Source: Cryobacterium sp. Y57
GTDB lineage: Bacteria; Actinomycetota; Actinomycetes; Actinomycetales; Microbacteriaceae
Length of the DNA: 64,000 bases
Assembly: GCF_002929505.1 (NCBI RefSeq)
Contig: NZ_PJJL01000069.1
Coordinates: 43,828 to 107,827 of the forward strand
Direction of reading: 5' to 3'
Positions 54,223 through 63,412 of this stretch are shown here, piece after piece (positions within the stretch are counted from its first letter, which is position 1; each line of letters opens with the position of its first letter). A program made the position numbers and the translations under genes. The notes below the pieces were generated by a model. The model did not search any database, was not told the DNA's origin, and saw nothing but the letters and a program-made list of their open reading frames with translations.

Positions 54223-56760
54223 ATGACCACACCTCTGAACGCGGAATCCGCGCCCGCTACCACCGGCCGCTCGGCCACGCCGATCATTCTCGATTCCAAC
54301 GGGTACGCGGGCACGGGGCAAAGCGCACAGAGCCCATTGCTCGATGGGCTTAATCCGCAGCAGAAAGAGGCGGTCGAATACCGCGGCCAGGCGCTGCTCA
54401 TCATCGCCGGCGCCGGTTCGGGCAAGACCAGTGTGCTCACCCGTCGAGTCGCAAGCCTGCTCGAAACCCGCGATGCCTGGCCGAGCCAGATTCTGGCGAT
54501 CACCTTCACCAACAAGGCCGCCGCCGAAATGCGCGAACGCGTGCACGCCATCCTCGGTCAGGCCTCCGACGGAATGTGGATCAGCACCTTCCACTCCTCC
54601 TGCGTGCGCATCCTGCGCCGCGAAGCCGAGAAGATCGGCCTTGCCCGCACGTTCAGCATTTACGACTCGGCCGACACCAAGGTCACCCTCAAGCGCATCA
54701 TCAAGGCTCTCGACGCCGACACCTACGGGTTCACGCCCGGCTCGGCCGGCGCCAAGATCTCCAAGCTCAAGAATGAGCTCGCCGACGCGGATTCCTACGC
54801 CCGCAATGCGAACATGAGCGACCCGCAGGAAGTCATGTTCGTCGAGATTTTTCGACAGTATTCGGCCCGGCTGCGCGCCGCGAGTGCGCTCGACTTCGAC
54901 GATCTCATCGGCGAGACTGTGTACCTGTTCCGCGCATTCCCCAAGGTGGCCGCCCTCTATCGGCGTAGGTTCCGGCACCTGTTGGTCGACGAATACCAGG
55001 ACACCAACCACGCCCAGTACGCCCTCGTGCACGAGCTCACCCGGCCGGTCACCGCCGAGCTCGCCCAGGAGATGGAAGACGATGGCGTACACGTGCGCAA
55101 CCTGCGTGACGCCACCGGCGCCATCCCCGGAGCGTCGCTGACCGTGGTCGGCGACTCCGACCAGTCGATCTACGCCTTCCGCGGCGCAGACACCCGCAAC
55201 ATCAGTGGTTTCGAACGGGACTACCCGGGCGCGAAGGTGATTCTGCTCGAGCAGAACTACCGGTCCACACAGAATATTCTCTCCGCAGCGAATGCGGTGA
55301 TCGGCCACAACTTCGACCGCACCGACAAGAAGCTGTGGAGCGCGGGCGGCGACGGCGAGAAGATCGTCGGTTTTACCGCTTATTCCGGGCACGACGAAGC
55401 CCAGTTCGTCTCCGACGAGATCCAGGTGCTGCACGGCGCCGGCATGGCCTACCGCGACATGGCGGTGTTTTATCGCACCAACGCGCAGACCCGAGCGCTC
55501 GAAGAGATTTTGGTGCGCTCGGCCACACCGTACCGGGTGGTCGGCGGCACCAAGTTCTACGAGCGAGCCGAGATCAAGGATGCCCTGGCCTACCTCATCG
55601 CCGTCGCCAACCCGGTCGACGAACTCGCCCTCCGCCGCATCCTGAACACCCCCAAGCGCGGCATCGGCCCGGCCACCGAGACCGGGCTGTCGAGCTTCGC
55701 CGACGACAACGACCTCACGTTTCGGCAGGCCATGCGCAACTCCGCCGCGCTCGGCCTCGGCCCCAAGGTGACCGGGGCCATCCTGAAACTGGCCGAACTG
55801 CTCGATGCCGCAGCGCTCATGCTCGTGCCGACCTCGGTCACCGATGACGGTGTGCCGGTCGGCGGCTCCAACGTGTCCGACGTGTTGGAGTTTCTGCTGA
55901 GCGGCAGCGGGCTGCTCGCCGTACTGCGAAACAGCCGCGACCCGCAAGACGAGGTTCGGGCCGAGAACATCGAAGAGCTCGTGGCCCAGACCAAGGACTT
56001 CAACAAGGAAAACCCCGACGGCGGCCTGGTCGACTTTCTCACGCAGGTGTCACTCGTGGCGGCCGCCGACGACCTCGACGACGCCTCGGGAACGGTGTCG
56101 CTGATGACCCTGCACACCGCGAAGGGCCTCGAATATGAGGCCGTGTTCCTCACCGGGGTCGAGGAAGGGCTGCTGCCGCACCAGATGTCGGCGAACGAGC
56201 CCGGCGGTCCGGCCGAGGAACGTCGCCTGTTCTACGTCGGCATCACCCGGGCGCGCAAACGGCTTTACCTCTCGCTCGCTATGACCCGGGCACAGTTCGG
56301 TGACATCAACGTGGCCATGCCGAGCCGGTACCTGCAGGAGATTCCGGCCGAGCTGATCGACTGGAAGCAATCGCCGGGCATGGCCAACTCTCGCGGGGGG
56401 ACCCAGCCGCGTGCTCTCAACGCGCGCCGCGACGGTGGCTTCGGCGGTTTTGGTAATTCGTTGAACGGCAGTTCGAGCGACGGCTACGGCGGGCGCAGCG
56501 GTTACGGCAACAGCGCGAAGCAGGGTGGGCTGCCGCCGGGCAAGCCCAAGACCGAGTGGGCCAACAAGATCACCGGAACGGTGCGCGACAACGGCGGCCT
56601 CGAGCTGGAAGCGGGCGACCGCATCCGTCACCACGACTTCGGCGAAGGCCGGGTCAACCAGGTCACCGGTGAGGGCACCAAGCGCATCGCGCACGTGCAA
56701 TTCGACACAGCGGGTGCCAAAAAGCTGTTGATCAAGATCGCCCCGATCGAAAAGATCTAG
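54223..56760 (+). CDS. pcrA: UvrD/Rep family DNA helicase PcrA
   Basis: About 845 aa from the ATG at 54223 (856 from 54190). SF1A helicase motifs are in order: LNPQQKEAVEY (Q), AGAGSGKTSVLTRRVA (I), ITFTNKAAAEMRERV (Ia), DEYQDTNHAQY (II), VVGDSDQSIYAFRGAD (III), VTLHTAKGLEYEAVFLTGVEEG-like V/VI and GITRARKRLY. A Gly-rich linker leads to a C-terminal domain (FGEGRVNQVTGEGTKRIAHVQFD). Acts in nucleotide-excision repair and replication restart. Confidence 0.94.
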   Translation: MTTPLNAESAPATTGRSATPIILDSNGYAGTGQSAQSPLLDGLNPQQKEAVEYRGQALLIIAGAGSGKTSVLTRRVASLLETRDAWPSQILAITFTNKAAAEMRERVHAILGQASDGMWISTFHSSCVRILRREAEKIGLARTFSIYDSADTKVTLKRIIKALDADTYGFTPGSAGAKISKLKNELADADSYARNANMSDPQEVMFVEIFRQYSARLRAASALDFDDLIGETVYLFRAFPKVAALYRRRFRHLLVDEYQDTNHAQYALVHELTRPVTAELAQEMEDDGVHVRNLRDATGAIPGASLTVVGDSDQSIYAFRGADTRNISGFERDYPGAKVILLEQNYRSTQNILSAANAVIGHNFDRTDKKLWSAGGDGEKIVGFTAYSGHDEAQFVSDEIQVLHGAGMAYRDMAVFYRTNAQTRALEEILVRSATPYRVVGGTKFYERAEIKDALAYLIAVANPVDELALRRILNTPKRGIGPATETGLSSFADDNDLTFRQAMRNSAALGLGPKVTGAILKLAELLDAAALMLVPTSVTDDGVPVGGSNVSDVLEFLLSGSGLLAVLRNSRDPQDEVRAENIEELVAQTKDFNKENPDGGLVDFLTQVSLVAAADDLDDASGTVSLMTLHTAKGLEYEAVFLTGVEEGLLPHQMSANEPGGPAEERRLFYVGITRARKRLYLSLAMTRAQFGDINVAMPSRYLQEIPAELIDWKQSPGMANSRGGTQPRALNARRDGGFGGFGNSLNGSSSDGYGGRSGYGNSAKQGGLPPGKPKTEWANKITGTVRDNGGLELEAGDRIRHHDFGEGRVNQVTGEGTKRIAHVQFDTAGAKKLLIKIAPIEKI

Positions 56761-56857
56761 CGTGCTTGTTGCGGCAGTGCTCGACGCATTGGTAACACAC
56801 AGACTGTTCACAGGCTCTCGATAGCTGTTCGAGGGGCGCCCGCCCGATGCTCTATTC

Positions 56858-58282
56858 ATGAGCCTTGACACGCGCAAAACTCGAGTCGGCACCGCGCCTG
56901 CAAACACCCCACGGGTGACCTCGCCGCACCCCGCGTACCAGAAGCGGATGCGCCTCGCTGACAGCCTGCAGATTCTCTGTATTGCCTCGGTCGCCATCGT
57001 CATCGCCATCTTTCTCGCCGACGGGGGAGCAGCCAAGTTCGGCACGCCCGCCGACGCGTTTACGTCCCTGGGAATCATCGCGGGCCTGGTCGGAACCGAC
57101 CTGCTGCTCATCATGCTCGTGCTGGCCGCTCGGCTGCCCCCGATCGACCGCGCCTTCGGGCATGACCAGGCGATGGCCGTGCATCAGTCGCTCGGCAAGC
57201 CGGCCCTCTACCTCATCCTCGGTCACGCTGCGCTGCTCATCACCGGCTACTCGCTCGCCGAAAACGTCAACGTGGTCGTCGAAACCTGGAACATGTTCAC
57301 GACCCTGCCCGACATGCCGCTCGCTTTTCTCGGCCTCGCGCTCATGATCGGTGTCGTCATCACCTCGCTCGTGGTGGTGCGCCGCAAGTTTCGCTACGAG
57401 GCCTGGCACGCTGTGCATCTGCTCGCCTATTTCTCGGTGCTCGTGGCTATCCCGCACCAGTTGAGCGTCGGTGGTCTGCTCAGGGACGGTGCCATCGCAC
57501 GGTATTACTGGCTCGCCCTGTACGCGGCGGTGGCCGGCTCCATCATCGTGTTCCGATTTTTGCTGCCGGTCATCCGGTCGTTGCGCCACCGCCTGGTCGT
57601 AGACCGGGTGGACGCGGTCGCTCCGGGCGTCGCCTCGATCACACTGACCGGCCGCAAGCTGGACAGGCTCAGGGCGACCTCCGGACAGTTCTTCGTCTGG
57701 CGGTTCTGGGCCGATGGGCTCTGGTGGCAGGCGCATCCGTTCTCGCTGTCGTCAGCGCCGAGTGCGCGCGGACTGCGCATCACGGTTCGCGGCCTGGGCG
57801 ATGCTTCGAAGCAGCTTCCCCACGTGAAACGCGGCACTCGGGTCAGCTTCGAAGGTCCATATGGCCTGTTCACCGAGAACGCTCGAACTTTGCTCCGGGT
57901 CGTGCTGATCGCCGCAGGCATCGGCGTCGCCCCCATTCGGTCGCTGCTGGAAACGGTGTCGTTCGCGCCCGGCAACGCCACCGTGCTGCTCCGCTCGCAC
58001 AGCCTCGGCGATACCTACCTGGTCGATGAACTCACCGACCTGTGCCGGCGGCGCGGCGCCGAGCTGCGCATCATCGCCGGCAAACGTCCCAAGGGAGTCA
58101 GTACCTGGCTTCCAGCAGATGCCGTCAGTGCCGGGATCTCCCTGAGCACGATCGTGCCCGAGCTGGAAAGCTCAGACATCTATATCTGCGGTCCCCGACC
58201 CTGGACCGACGCCGTCGTGCGCGACGCCCGCTCCGCGGGGGTGCCCAAAAAGCAGATCCACTACGAAAGGTTTGACTGGTGA
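56858..58282 (+). CDS. Ferric reductase-like transmembrane flavohaem oxidoreductase
   Basis: 474 aa. A six-helix haem-binding domain (45-225) has paired histidines in MAVHQSLGKPALYLILGHAALL and AWHAVHLLAYFSVLVAIPHQ. The C-terminal FAD domain has WQAHPFSLSSAP and the NAD domain has IAAGIGVAPIRSLLE and YICGPRPWTDAV. It moves electrons from cytosolic NAD(P)H across the membrane. Its stop overlaps the start of an FMN-binding protein gene, which is the likely electron acceptor. Confidence 0.9.
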   Translation: MSLDTRKTRVGTAPANTPRVTSPHPAYQKRMRLADSLQILCIASVAIVIAIFLADGGAAKFGTPADAFTSLGIIAGLVGTDLLLIMLVLAARLPPIDRAFGHDQAMAVHQSLGKPALYLILGHAALLITGYSLAENVNVVVETWNMFTTLPDMPLAFLGLALMIGVVITSLVVVRRKFRYEAWHAVHLLAYFSVLVAIPHQLSVGGLLRDGAIARYYWLALYAAVAGSIIVFRFLLPVIRSLRHRLVVDRVDAVAPGVASITLTGRKLDRLRATSGQFFVWRFWADGLWWQAHPFSLSSAPSARGLRITVRGLGDASKQLPHVKRGTRVSFEGPYGLFTENARTLLRVVLIAAGIGVAPIRSLLETVSFAPGNATVLLRSHSLGDTYLVDELTDLCRRRGAELRIIAGKRPKGVSTWLPADAVSAGISLSTIVPELESSDIYICGPRPWTDAVVRDARSAGVPKKQIHYERFDW

Positions 58283-58902
58283 GAGCACGCGCGGTAGCTC
58301 TGGCCACCCTGGCCTCTGTTTCGATCGTCGGTATCGGGTGGCAGTTGGGTTCCTCGGCGATTGAGGCCTCGCAGAGCCTGACCGCGTCCAGCGGCGGCAC
58401 CGCCATGGCCGCAACCGTGACCGCCACAACGGATGCCGCGGCGCGCGCCGCCGCCGCCGCCAAGGGCGCCGCCGATGTCGCCGCCGCCGCCAAAGCTCAG
58501 GCCGACACCGCGAACACCGCCGCGTCCGCCCAAGCTGCAGCGGATGCCGCGGCGGCCAATGCTGCTGCTGCCGCCCAAGCCGCCGCGACGGCCGCTGCCG
58601 CAACAGCGGCCCAGGCGGCAGCGCAGTCAGGCACCTTCACCGGCGCGGTGGTGCAGACCCAATACGGCAACATGCAGGTGTCGGTGACCATCGCCAACGG
58701 CGCGATCACCGAAGTCCTCCCGCTGCAGCTGACCAACCGTGGCGGTCGGTCGGTCGGCATCAGTAATCAGGCCGCGCCGATTCTGCGCTCCGAGGTGCTC
58801 ACCGCGCAGTCAGCGAAGGTGCAGAACGTCAGCGGTGCCACGTACACGAGCGAGGGCTACCTGCGGTCGCTGCAATCGGCGCTCGATACGGCCGGATTCT
58901 AG
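58279..58902 (+). CDS. Secreted FMN-binding domain protein (flavinylation substrate)
   Basis: 207 aa. An N-terminal hydrophobic segment (signal anchor) is followed by an alanine-rich stretch of about 65 residues (50-115) likely to be a helical linker, then an FMN-binding domain (120-207: FTGAVVQTQYGNMQVSVTI, GISNQAAPILRSEVL). The motif SGATYT (185-190) is the covalent flavinylation site; its last threonine is the usual acceptor. ApbE, encoded next, is the flavin transferase. Confidence 0.9.
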   Translation: MRARAVALATLASVSIVGIGWQLGSSAIEASQSLTASSGGTAMAATVTATTDAAARAAAAAKGAADVAAAAKAQADTANTAASAQAAADAAAANAAAAAQAAATAAAATAAQAAAQSGTFTGAVVQTQYGNMQVSVTIANGAITEVLPLQLTNRGGRSVGISNQAAPILRSEVLTAQSAKVQNVSGATYTSEGYLRSLQSALDTAGF

Positions 58903-58912
58903 GGCGGCGACT

Positions 58913-59680
58913 GTGGTCGGGGACTACGAGGGGATGCCGGCGCGCACCTTTGCAACGATGGGGACGGTCGTGAGCCTGCGCCTGGGTGATTTCGCCGCAG
59001 CTGTTGATTGCGCTGCCGTTGAAGCGGTCGAGACGGTCTTTCGTCGCTGGGACGAGCGGTTCAGCCTGTACCGGGAGGACTCGGAACTGAGTCGGATCGC
59101 GCGCGGGGACATCCGTTTGACCGAGGCGAGCAAGAGTCTGCGTACCTGCTACGCCCTCGCGTTGGACTGGCGTGAACGCACCCAGGGCGTGTTCACGCCA
59201 CATCGTGCCGATGGCGTCATCGACCTCTCGGGCGTGGTCAAAGCGCTCGCCATCGCCGAAGCCGGAGCCGTCCTGACGGTGAGCAGCCCGGCCAATTGGT
59301 CGATCAACGCTGGCGGTGATGTCCTGGTCGGTGGGAATGCCGGGCACCCCGAATGGGTCGTGGCAATCGTCGATCCGGGCAATCGGAGTGAGGTGATTGC
59401 GAACGTGCCGCTGGGGTATCTGCTTCGGGCCGTGGCCACGTCGGGCAGCGCGGAACGCGGCGAACACATTTGGACGGCCCTGAACGGTGAACCGTCGCCG
59501 TTTCGACAGGTGAGTGTGTTCGCGGCCGATATCGTCACTGCTGACGTGCTCGCGACGGCGATCGTGGCCGGCGGAGAGTCGACGCTGAATGAGATGACCG
59601 AGCGCTTCGCCGTCGACGCACTCGCGGTGCTGCGCGACGGTCAGTTGCTCGTAACTCCGGGACTGAGGCGGACCGCATAG
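58913..59680 (+). CDS. apbE: FAD:protein FMN transferase (ApbE)
   Basis: 255 aa from the GTG at 58913 (an ATG lies seven codons in). MGTVVSLRLGDF, RWDERFSLYREDSELSRI, IDLSGVVKALAIAEA, WSINAGGDVLVGG, VATSGSAERGEHIW and TADVLATAIVAGG are the ApbE motifs in order, including the metal-binding aspartate region. It transfers FMN from FAD to the threonine of SGATYT in the preceding protein. No signal peptide is visible. Confidence 0.92.
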   Translation: MVGDYEGMPARTFATMGTVVSLRLGDFAAAVDCAAVEAVETVFRRWDERFSLYREDSELSRIARGDIRLTEASKSLRTCYALALDWRERTQGVFTPHRADGVIDLSGVVKALAIAEAGAVLTVSSPANWSINAGGDVLVGGNAGHPEWVVAIVDPGNRSEVIANVPLGYLLRAVATSGSAERGEHIWTALNGEPSPFRQVSVFAADIVTADVLATAIVAGGESTLNEMTERFAVDALAVLRDGQLLVTPGLRRTA

Positions 59681-59803
59681 GCGATTCTTCGTGGTGGACA
59701 GCGTGGTGGACAGTTGGTCCGTGGCGTCTGGTCGTCTGGTGACGCGACGGTTCTGTTGCTGTGAATCGACCGCGCTCGCGTGCGGGAGGGGCTGATCCTG
59801 AAC
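59681..59803. other. Gap between apbE and DUF3054 gene
   Basis: 123 bases between convergent genes with nothing recognisable: GGTGGACAG occurs twice near 59692-59713. Confidence 0.3.
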
Positions 59804-60214
59804 TCAGGCCGCGGCGGGCATCCGCTGGCGGCCTCGGCGGAGCAGGAGCGCGGCGATGGCCCGCCAGCCGAGCAGGAACACGCCGAGCACGATAGTCGTG
59901 ACGATCGCGAAACTGAGTTGAACGCCCTGGCCGCTGGCGAGGCGCAGCAGCAGGCCACCCGCTACGGTGGCAATCCAAATGCCGACGCCGATCCAGACGA
60001 TACGGCGCGGGTGTCGCCAAGCGCGCAGCAGGAGCCAGCCGATAATCAGGGCGCCGAGGAACGGCCAATAGGTCACGCCGAGTCCGGCCAGACTCTCGCC
60101 GTGACTCAATCGGCCGATCGCCGCGAAAGCCAGCACGAGGGCCGCGTCAAAAACGCCCGCCGTACTGATCGATGATCGCGATGTGGGGCCAGCTCCGATG
60201 CGCAGTGTTGCCAT
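59804..60214 (-). CDS. DUF3054 membrane protein
   Basis: 136 aa, four helices. STAGVFDAALVLAFAAIGRLSHGE, TYWPFLGALIIGWLL and WIATVAGGLLLRL are the DUF3054 pattern. Function unknown; the domain is common in actinobacteria. Confidence 0.85.
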   Translation of the reverse strand: MATLRIGAGPTSRSSISTAGVFDAALVLAFAAIGRLSHGESLAGLGVTYWPFLGALIIGWLLLRAWRHPRRIVWIGVGIWIATVAGGLLLRLASGQGVQLSFAIVTTIVLGVFLLGWRAIAALLLRRGRQRMPAAA

Positions 60215-60274
60215 ATTTTCAGCCTATCCACCCGGTCGGTCCGGAACCCGGAGTTGGCTGTGAGCTCAGCTCGA

Positions 60275-60985
60275 TCAGACGCTGCCGCCGATGAGGGCGC
60301 CGATCACATAAGTCACGGCGAGGGCGAGGATTCCGCCGATGACGATGCGGGCGATGGCCCGCGGTTTGGGGCTGTTACCGAGGTGGGCGCTGAGCCAGCC
60401 GGTGATGACCAGGGCGATCAGGACCGCGACGAACGTGGCACCGATACGGTATTCAGCCGGCGGCAGCAGCACGGCGAGCAGGGGGAGCGCAGCGCCGACG
60501 GTGAAGGCGATGGCGGATGCGTAGGCCGCATGCCAGGGGTTCGACACGTCTTGTTCGGTGATGTGCAACTCAACCTCGAGGTGGGCTGCGAGGGCGTCAT
60601 GCTGGGTGAGCTCGACCGCGACCTGCCGGGCGGTCTCGGATGAGAGTCCCTTGGCTTCGTAGAAGCCAGCCAATTCGGCGAGCTCCTCCTCGGGCTCGTT
60701 CTCGAGTTCCCAGGTTTCCTTGGCGATGAGGGCGCGTTCGGAGTCGCGTTGGCTGCTCACCGACACGTACTCGCCCAAGGCCATCGAAATGGCGCCGGCG
60801 AGCAGGCTCGCAACCCCGGCGATGAGGATGACGTGGGAGTCGGTGGTGGCGGCGGCAACACCGACGACGAGGGCGGCGACAGAGACAATGCCATCGTTCG
60901 CGCCCAGAACACCGGCGCGCAGCCAGTTCAGCCGGGAAGCGAGGCCGGCGGCGTGCGGTTCGACCGCTTGAGCAAGATCAGGCAT
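60275..60985 (-). CDS. VIT1/CCC1 family iron/manganese transporter
   Basis: 236 aa from the ATG at 60985; the frame extends to 61126 but that part is not conserved. Five helices: WLRAGVLGANDGIVSVAALVVG and LLAGAISMALGEYVSVSSQRD are the signature, and the cytoplasmic Glu-rich loop (ELENEPEEELAELAG) is the metal-binding region. Exports or stores Fe2+/Mn2+ using protons. Confidence 0.92.
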   Translation of the reverse strand: MPDLAQAVEPHAAGLASRLNWLRAGVLGANDGIVSVAALVVGVAAATTDSHVILIAGVASLLAGAISMALGEYVSVSSQRDSERALIAKETWELENEPEEELAELAGFYEAKGLSSETARQVAVELTQHDALAAHLEVELHITEQDVSNPWHAAYASAIAFTVGAALPLLAVLLPPAEYRIGATFVAVLIALVITGWLSAHLGNSPKPRAIARIVIGGILALAVTYVIGALIGGSV

Positions 60986-61238
60986 AGTACAAGATAAGCA
61001 CCGAGCGGGGGCGTCGTCCAGCAAGGTGTGGCTAGCCTTCGCGGTCGTGTTTTGTGGCAGCACGGCGGTGTTTCGGCAGTTCCGCGAGTGCGCCTTGGCG
61101 CTCGAATCACGCGCTAGAGTTTTCACGGGCCGGTATGTCTTGATGTCGAGCTAATTTACGGCGAGGACTGCTGTTACCAACAACCTCATATATCTTCACC
61201 GGCGGTGTGATCGCCAAGACGCGGATTGGAAGAGCAGC

Positions 61239-62408
61239 GTGGATCTTTACGAGTACCAAGCGAGAGACCTTTTTGAGGAATATGGTGTGCCGGTTCTGCC
61301 GGGCATCATCGCGGACACCCCCGCCGAAGTGCGCGCAGCGGCCGAGAAGCTCGGTGGCGTTGTCGTGGTCAAGGCGCAGGTCAAGGTCGGCGGCCGCGGC
61401 AAGGCCGGCGGCGTCAAGGTAGCCAAGACTCCGGATGACGCCGAGGCCGCTGGGCAGAGCATCCTGGGCCTCGACATCAAGGGCCACACCGTGCACCGCG
61501 TCATGGTGGCCGGTGGAGCCCGCATCAAGTCGGAGTTCTACTTCTCGGTTCTGCTGGACCGCTCCAACCGGTCCTACCTGTCGCTCGCCAGCTACGAGGG
61601 CGGCGTGGAGATCGAAGTTCTCGCCGTCGAGAAGCCCGAAGCGCTCGCCTACACGGCCATCGATCCCTCGGTCGGCATCGACCTCGCCGTGGCGAAGCAG
61701 ATCGCTATCGACGCCAAGTTCCCGGCCGAGCTCGTTGACAAGGTCGCCCCGGTCTTCGTCAAGCTCTACAACGTATTCACGGGTGAAGACGCGACCCTGG
61801 TCGAGGTCAACCCGCTGGTGCTCACCGAAGAGGGCGACATCATCGCGCTCGACGGTAAGGTCACCCTCGATGAGAACGCCGACTTCCGTCACCCCAAGCA
61901 CGCTCTGCTCGAGGACGCTGCTGCGGCCGATCCGCTCGAAGCCAAGGCCAAGGCTGCCGGCCTCAACTACGTCAAGCTTGACGGTGAAGTCGGCATCATC
62001 GGCAACGGCGCGGGGCTCGTCATGAGTACCCTCGACGTCGTCGCCTACGCCGGCGAGAACTTCGGCAGCGTCAAGCCGGCCAACTTTCTCGACATCGGGG
62101 GCGGAGCATCCGCTGAGGTAATGGCCGCCGGCCTCGACGTCATTCTGGGCGACCCGCAGGTTAAGAGCGTGTTCGTCAACGTCTTCGGTGGCATCACCGC
62201 GTGTGACGCCGTCGCCAAGGGCATCGTGGGTGCGCTCGCCGAACTTGGTTCGAGCGCCAACAAGCCGCTCGTCGTTCGCCTCGACGGCAACAACGTCGAG
62301 GAGGGTCGTCGCATCCTCGCCGAGGCGAACCACCCGCTCGTAACACTGGCCGCCACCATGGACGAGGGCGCCGCCAAGGCCGCCGAACTCGCCCACGCAG
62401 CGAAGTAA
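61239..62408 (+). CDS. sucC: Succinyl-CoA synthetase beta subunit
   Basis: 389 aa with GTG start ([22 protein letters not shown]). ATP-grasp domain: [29 protein letters not shown]; ligase domain [13 protein letters not shown] and [16 protein letters not shown]-cycle step making ATP or GTP from succinyl-CoA. Followed by sucD after 13 bp. Confidence 0.97.
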   Translation: MDLYEYQARDLFEEYGVPVLPGIIADTPAEVRAAAEKLGGVVVVKAQVKVGGRGKAGGVKVAKTPDDAEAAGQSILGLDIKGHTVHRVMVAGGARIKSEFYFSVLLDRSNRSYLSLASYEGGVEIEVLAVEKPEALAYTAIDPSVGIDLAVAKQIAIDAKFPAELVDKVAPVFVKLYNVFTGEDATLVEVNPLVLTEEGDIIALDGKVTLDENADFRHPKHALLEDAAAADPLEAKAKAAGLNYVKLDGEVGIIGNGAGLVMSTLDVVAYAGENFGSVKPANFLDIGGGASAEVMAAGLDVILGDPQVKSVFVNVFGGITACDAVAKGIVGALAELGSSANKPLVVRLDGNNVEEGRRILAEANHPLVTLAATMDEGAAKAAELAHAAK

Positions 62409-62421
62409 GGGACAACCACGC

Positions 62422-63309
62422 ATGTCAATCTTCCTCAACAAGGACTCCAAGGTCATCGTTCAGGGCATCACCGGAGGTGAGGGCACCAAGCACACCGCCC
62501 TCATGCTCAAGGCCGGTACCCAGGTCGTCGGTGGCGTCAACGCCCGCAAGGCCGGCACCACTGTCGTGCACGGCACCGTCGAACTGCCCGTTTTCGGTAC
62601 GGTCGCCGAGGCCGTCGCCAAGACCGGCGCCGACGTGTCGATCATCTTCGTGCCGCCGGTGTTCACCAAGGACGCCGTCATTGAAGCGATCGATGCCGAG
62701 ATTCCGCTTCTCGTCATCATCACCGAGGGTGTTCCCGTGCAGGACTCGGCCGAGTTCTGGGCCTACGCCATCAAAAAGGGCAACAAGACCCGCATCATCG
62801 GCCCGAATTGCCCCGGCATCATCACGCCCGGTGAAGCACTCGTCGGCATCACCCCGGCGAACATCACGGTCAAGGGCCCGGTCGGACTCGTCTCCAAGTC
62901 GGGTACCCTCACCTACCAGATGATGTATGAACTGCGGGACCTCGGCTTCTCCACCGCGATCGGTATCGGTGGCGACCCCATCATCGGCACCACGCACATC
63001 GATGCCCTCGAGGCCTTCGAGAACGACCCGGAGACCAAGGCCATCGTCATGATCGGCGAAATCGGCGGCGACGCTGAAGAGAAGGCCGCCGAGTACATCA
63101 AGGCGCACGTCACAAAGCCGGTCATCGGCTACGTGGCCGGTTTCACCGCCCCCGAGGGTAAGACCATGGGCCACGCCGGCGCCATCGTCTCCGACGGAGC
63201 CGGAACCGCCCAGGGCAAGAAGGAAGCCCTCGAAGCCGCCGGAGTCAAGGTCGGCAAGACGCCGAGCGAGGCTGCGAACCTGCTGCGTGAGGCACTCGCC
63301 GCACTGTAA
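62422..63309 (+). CDS. sucD: Succinyl-CoA synthetase alpha subunit
   Basis: 295 aa. [22 protein letters not shown] is the CoA-binding Rossmann region; [12 protein letters not shown] follows; [12 protein letters not shown] carries the phosphohistidine (His251). Pairs with sucC. A hairpin terminator follows. Confidence 0.97.
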   Translation: MSIFLNKDSKVIVQGITGGEGTKHTALMLKAGTQVVGGVNARKAGTTVVHGTVELPVFGTVAEAVAKTGADVSIIFVPPVFTKDAVIEAIDAEIPLLVIITEGVPVQDSAEFWAYAIKKGNKTRIIGPNCPGIITPGEALVGITPANITVKGPVGLVSKSGTLTYQMMYELRDLGFSTAIGIGGDPIIGTTHIDALEAFENDPETKAIVMIGEIGGDAEEKAAEYIKAHVTKPVIGYVAGFTAPEGKTMGHAGAIVSDGAGTAQGKKEALEAAGVKVGKTPSEAANLLREALAAL

Positions 63310-63319
63310 TTCGCTGTCG

Positions 63320-63353
63320 GAAAGGGCTCGCCGAAATTTCGGCGGGCCCTTTC
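63320..63353 (+). terminator. Terminator after sucCD
   Basis: AAAGGGCTCGCCGAAA pairs with TTTCGGCGGGCCCTTT across a minimal loop, followed by CTGC. The stem carries one internal mismatch. The U-tract is interrupted. Confidence 0.75.
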
Positions 63354-63398
63354 TGCATGGGTGGGCGCGTGCTGGTGAGCATTGCCGGCCCAGCGATA

Positions 63399-63404
63399 TA
63401 GGCT
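63399..63404 (+). promoter_or_regulatory. -10 box upstream of the DUF6350 gene
   Basis: TAGGCT lies 8 nt before the ATG at 63413. Confidence 0.4.
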
Positions 63405-63412
63405 CGCAACGG

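Noticed and set aside
54193..55947. 584-codon minus-strand frame opposite pcrA
   Set aside because: Shadow of the helicase gene; no motifs.
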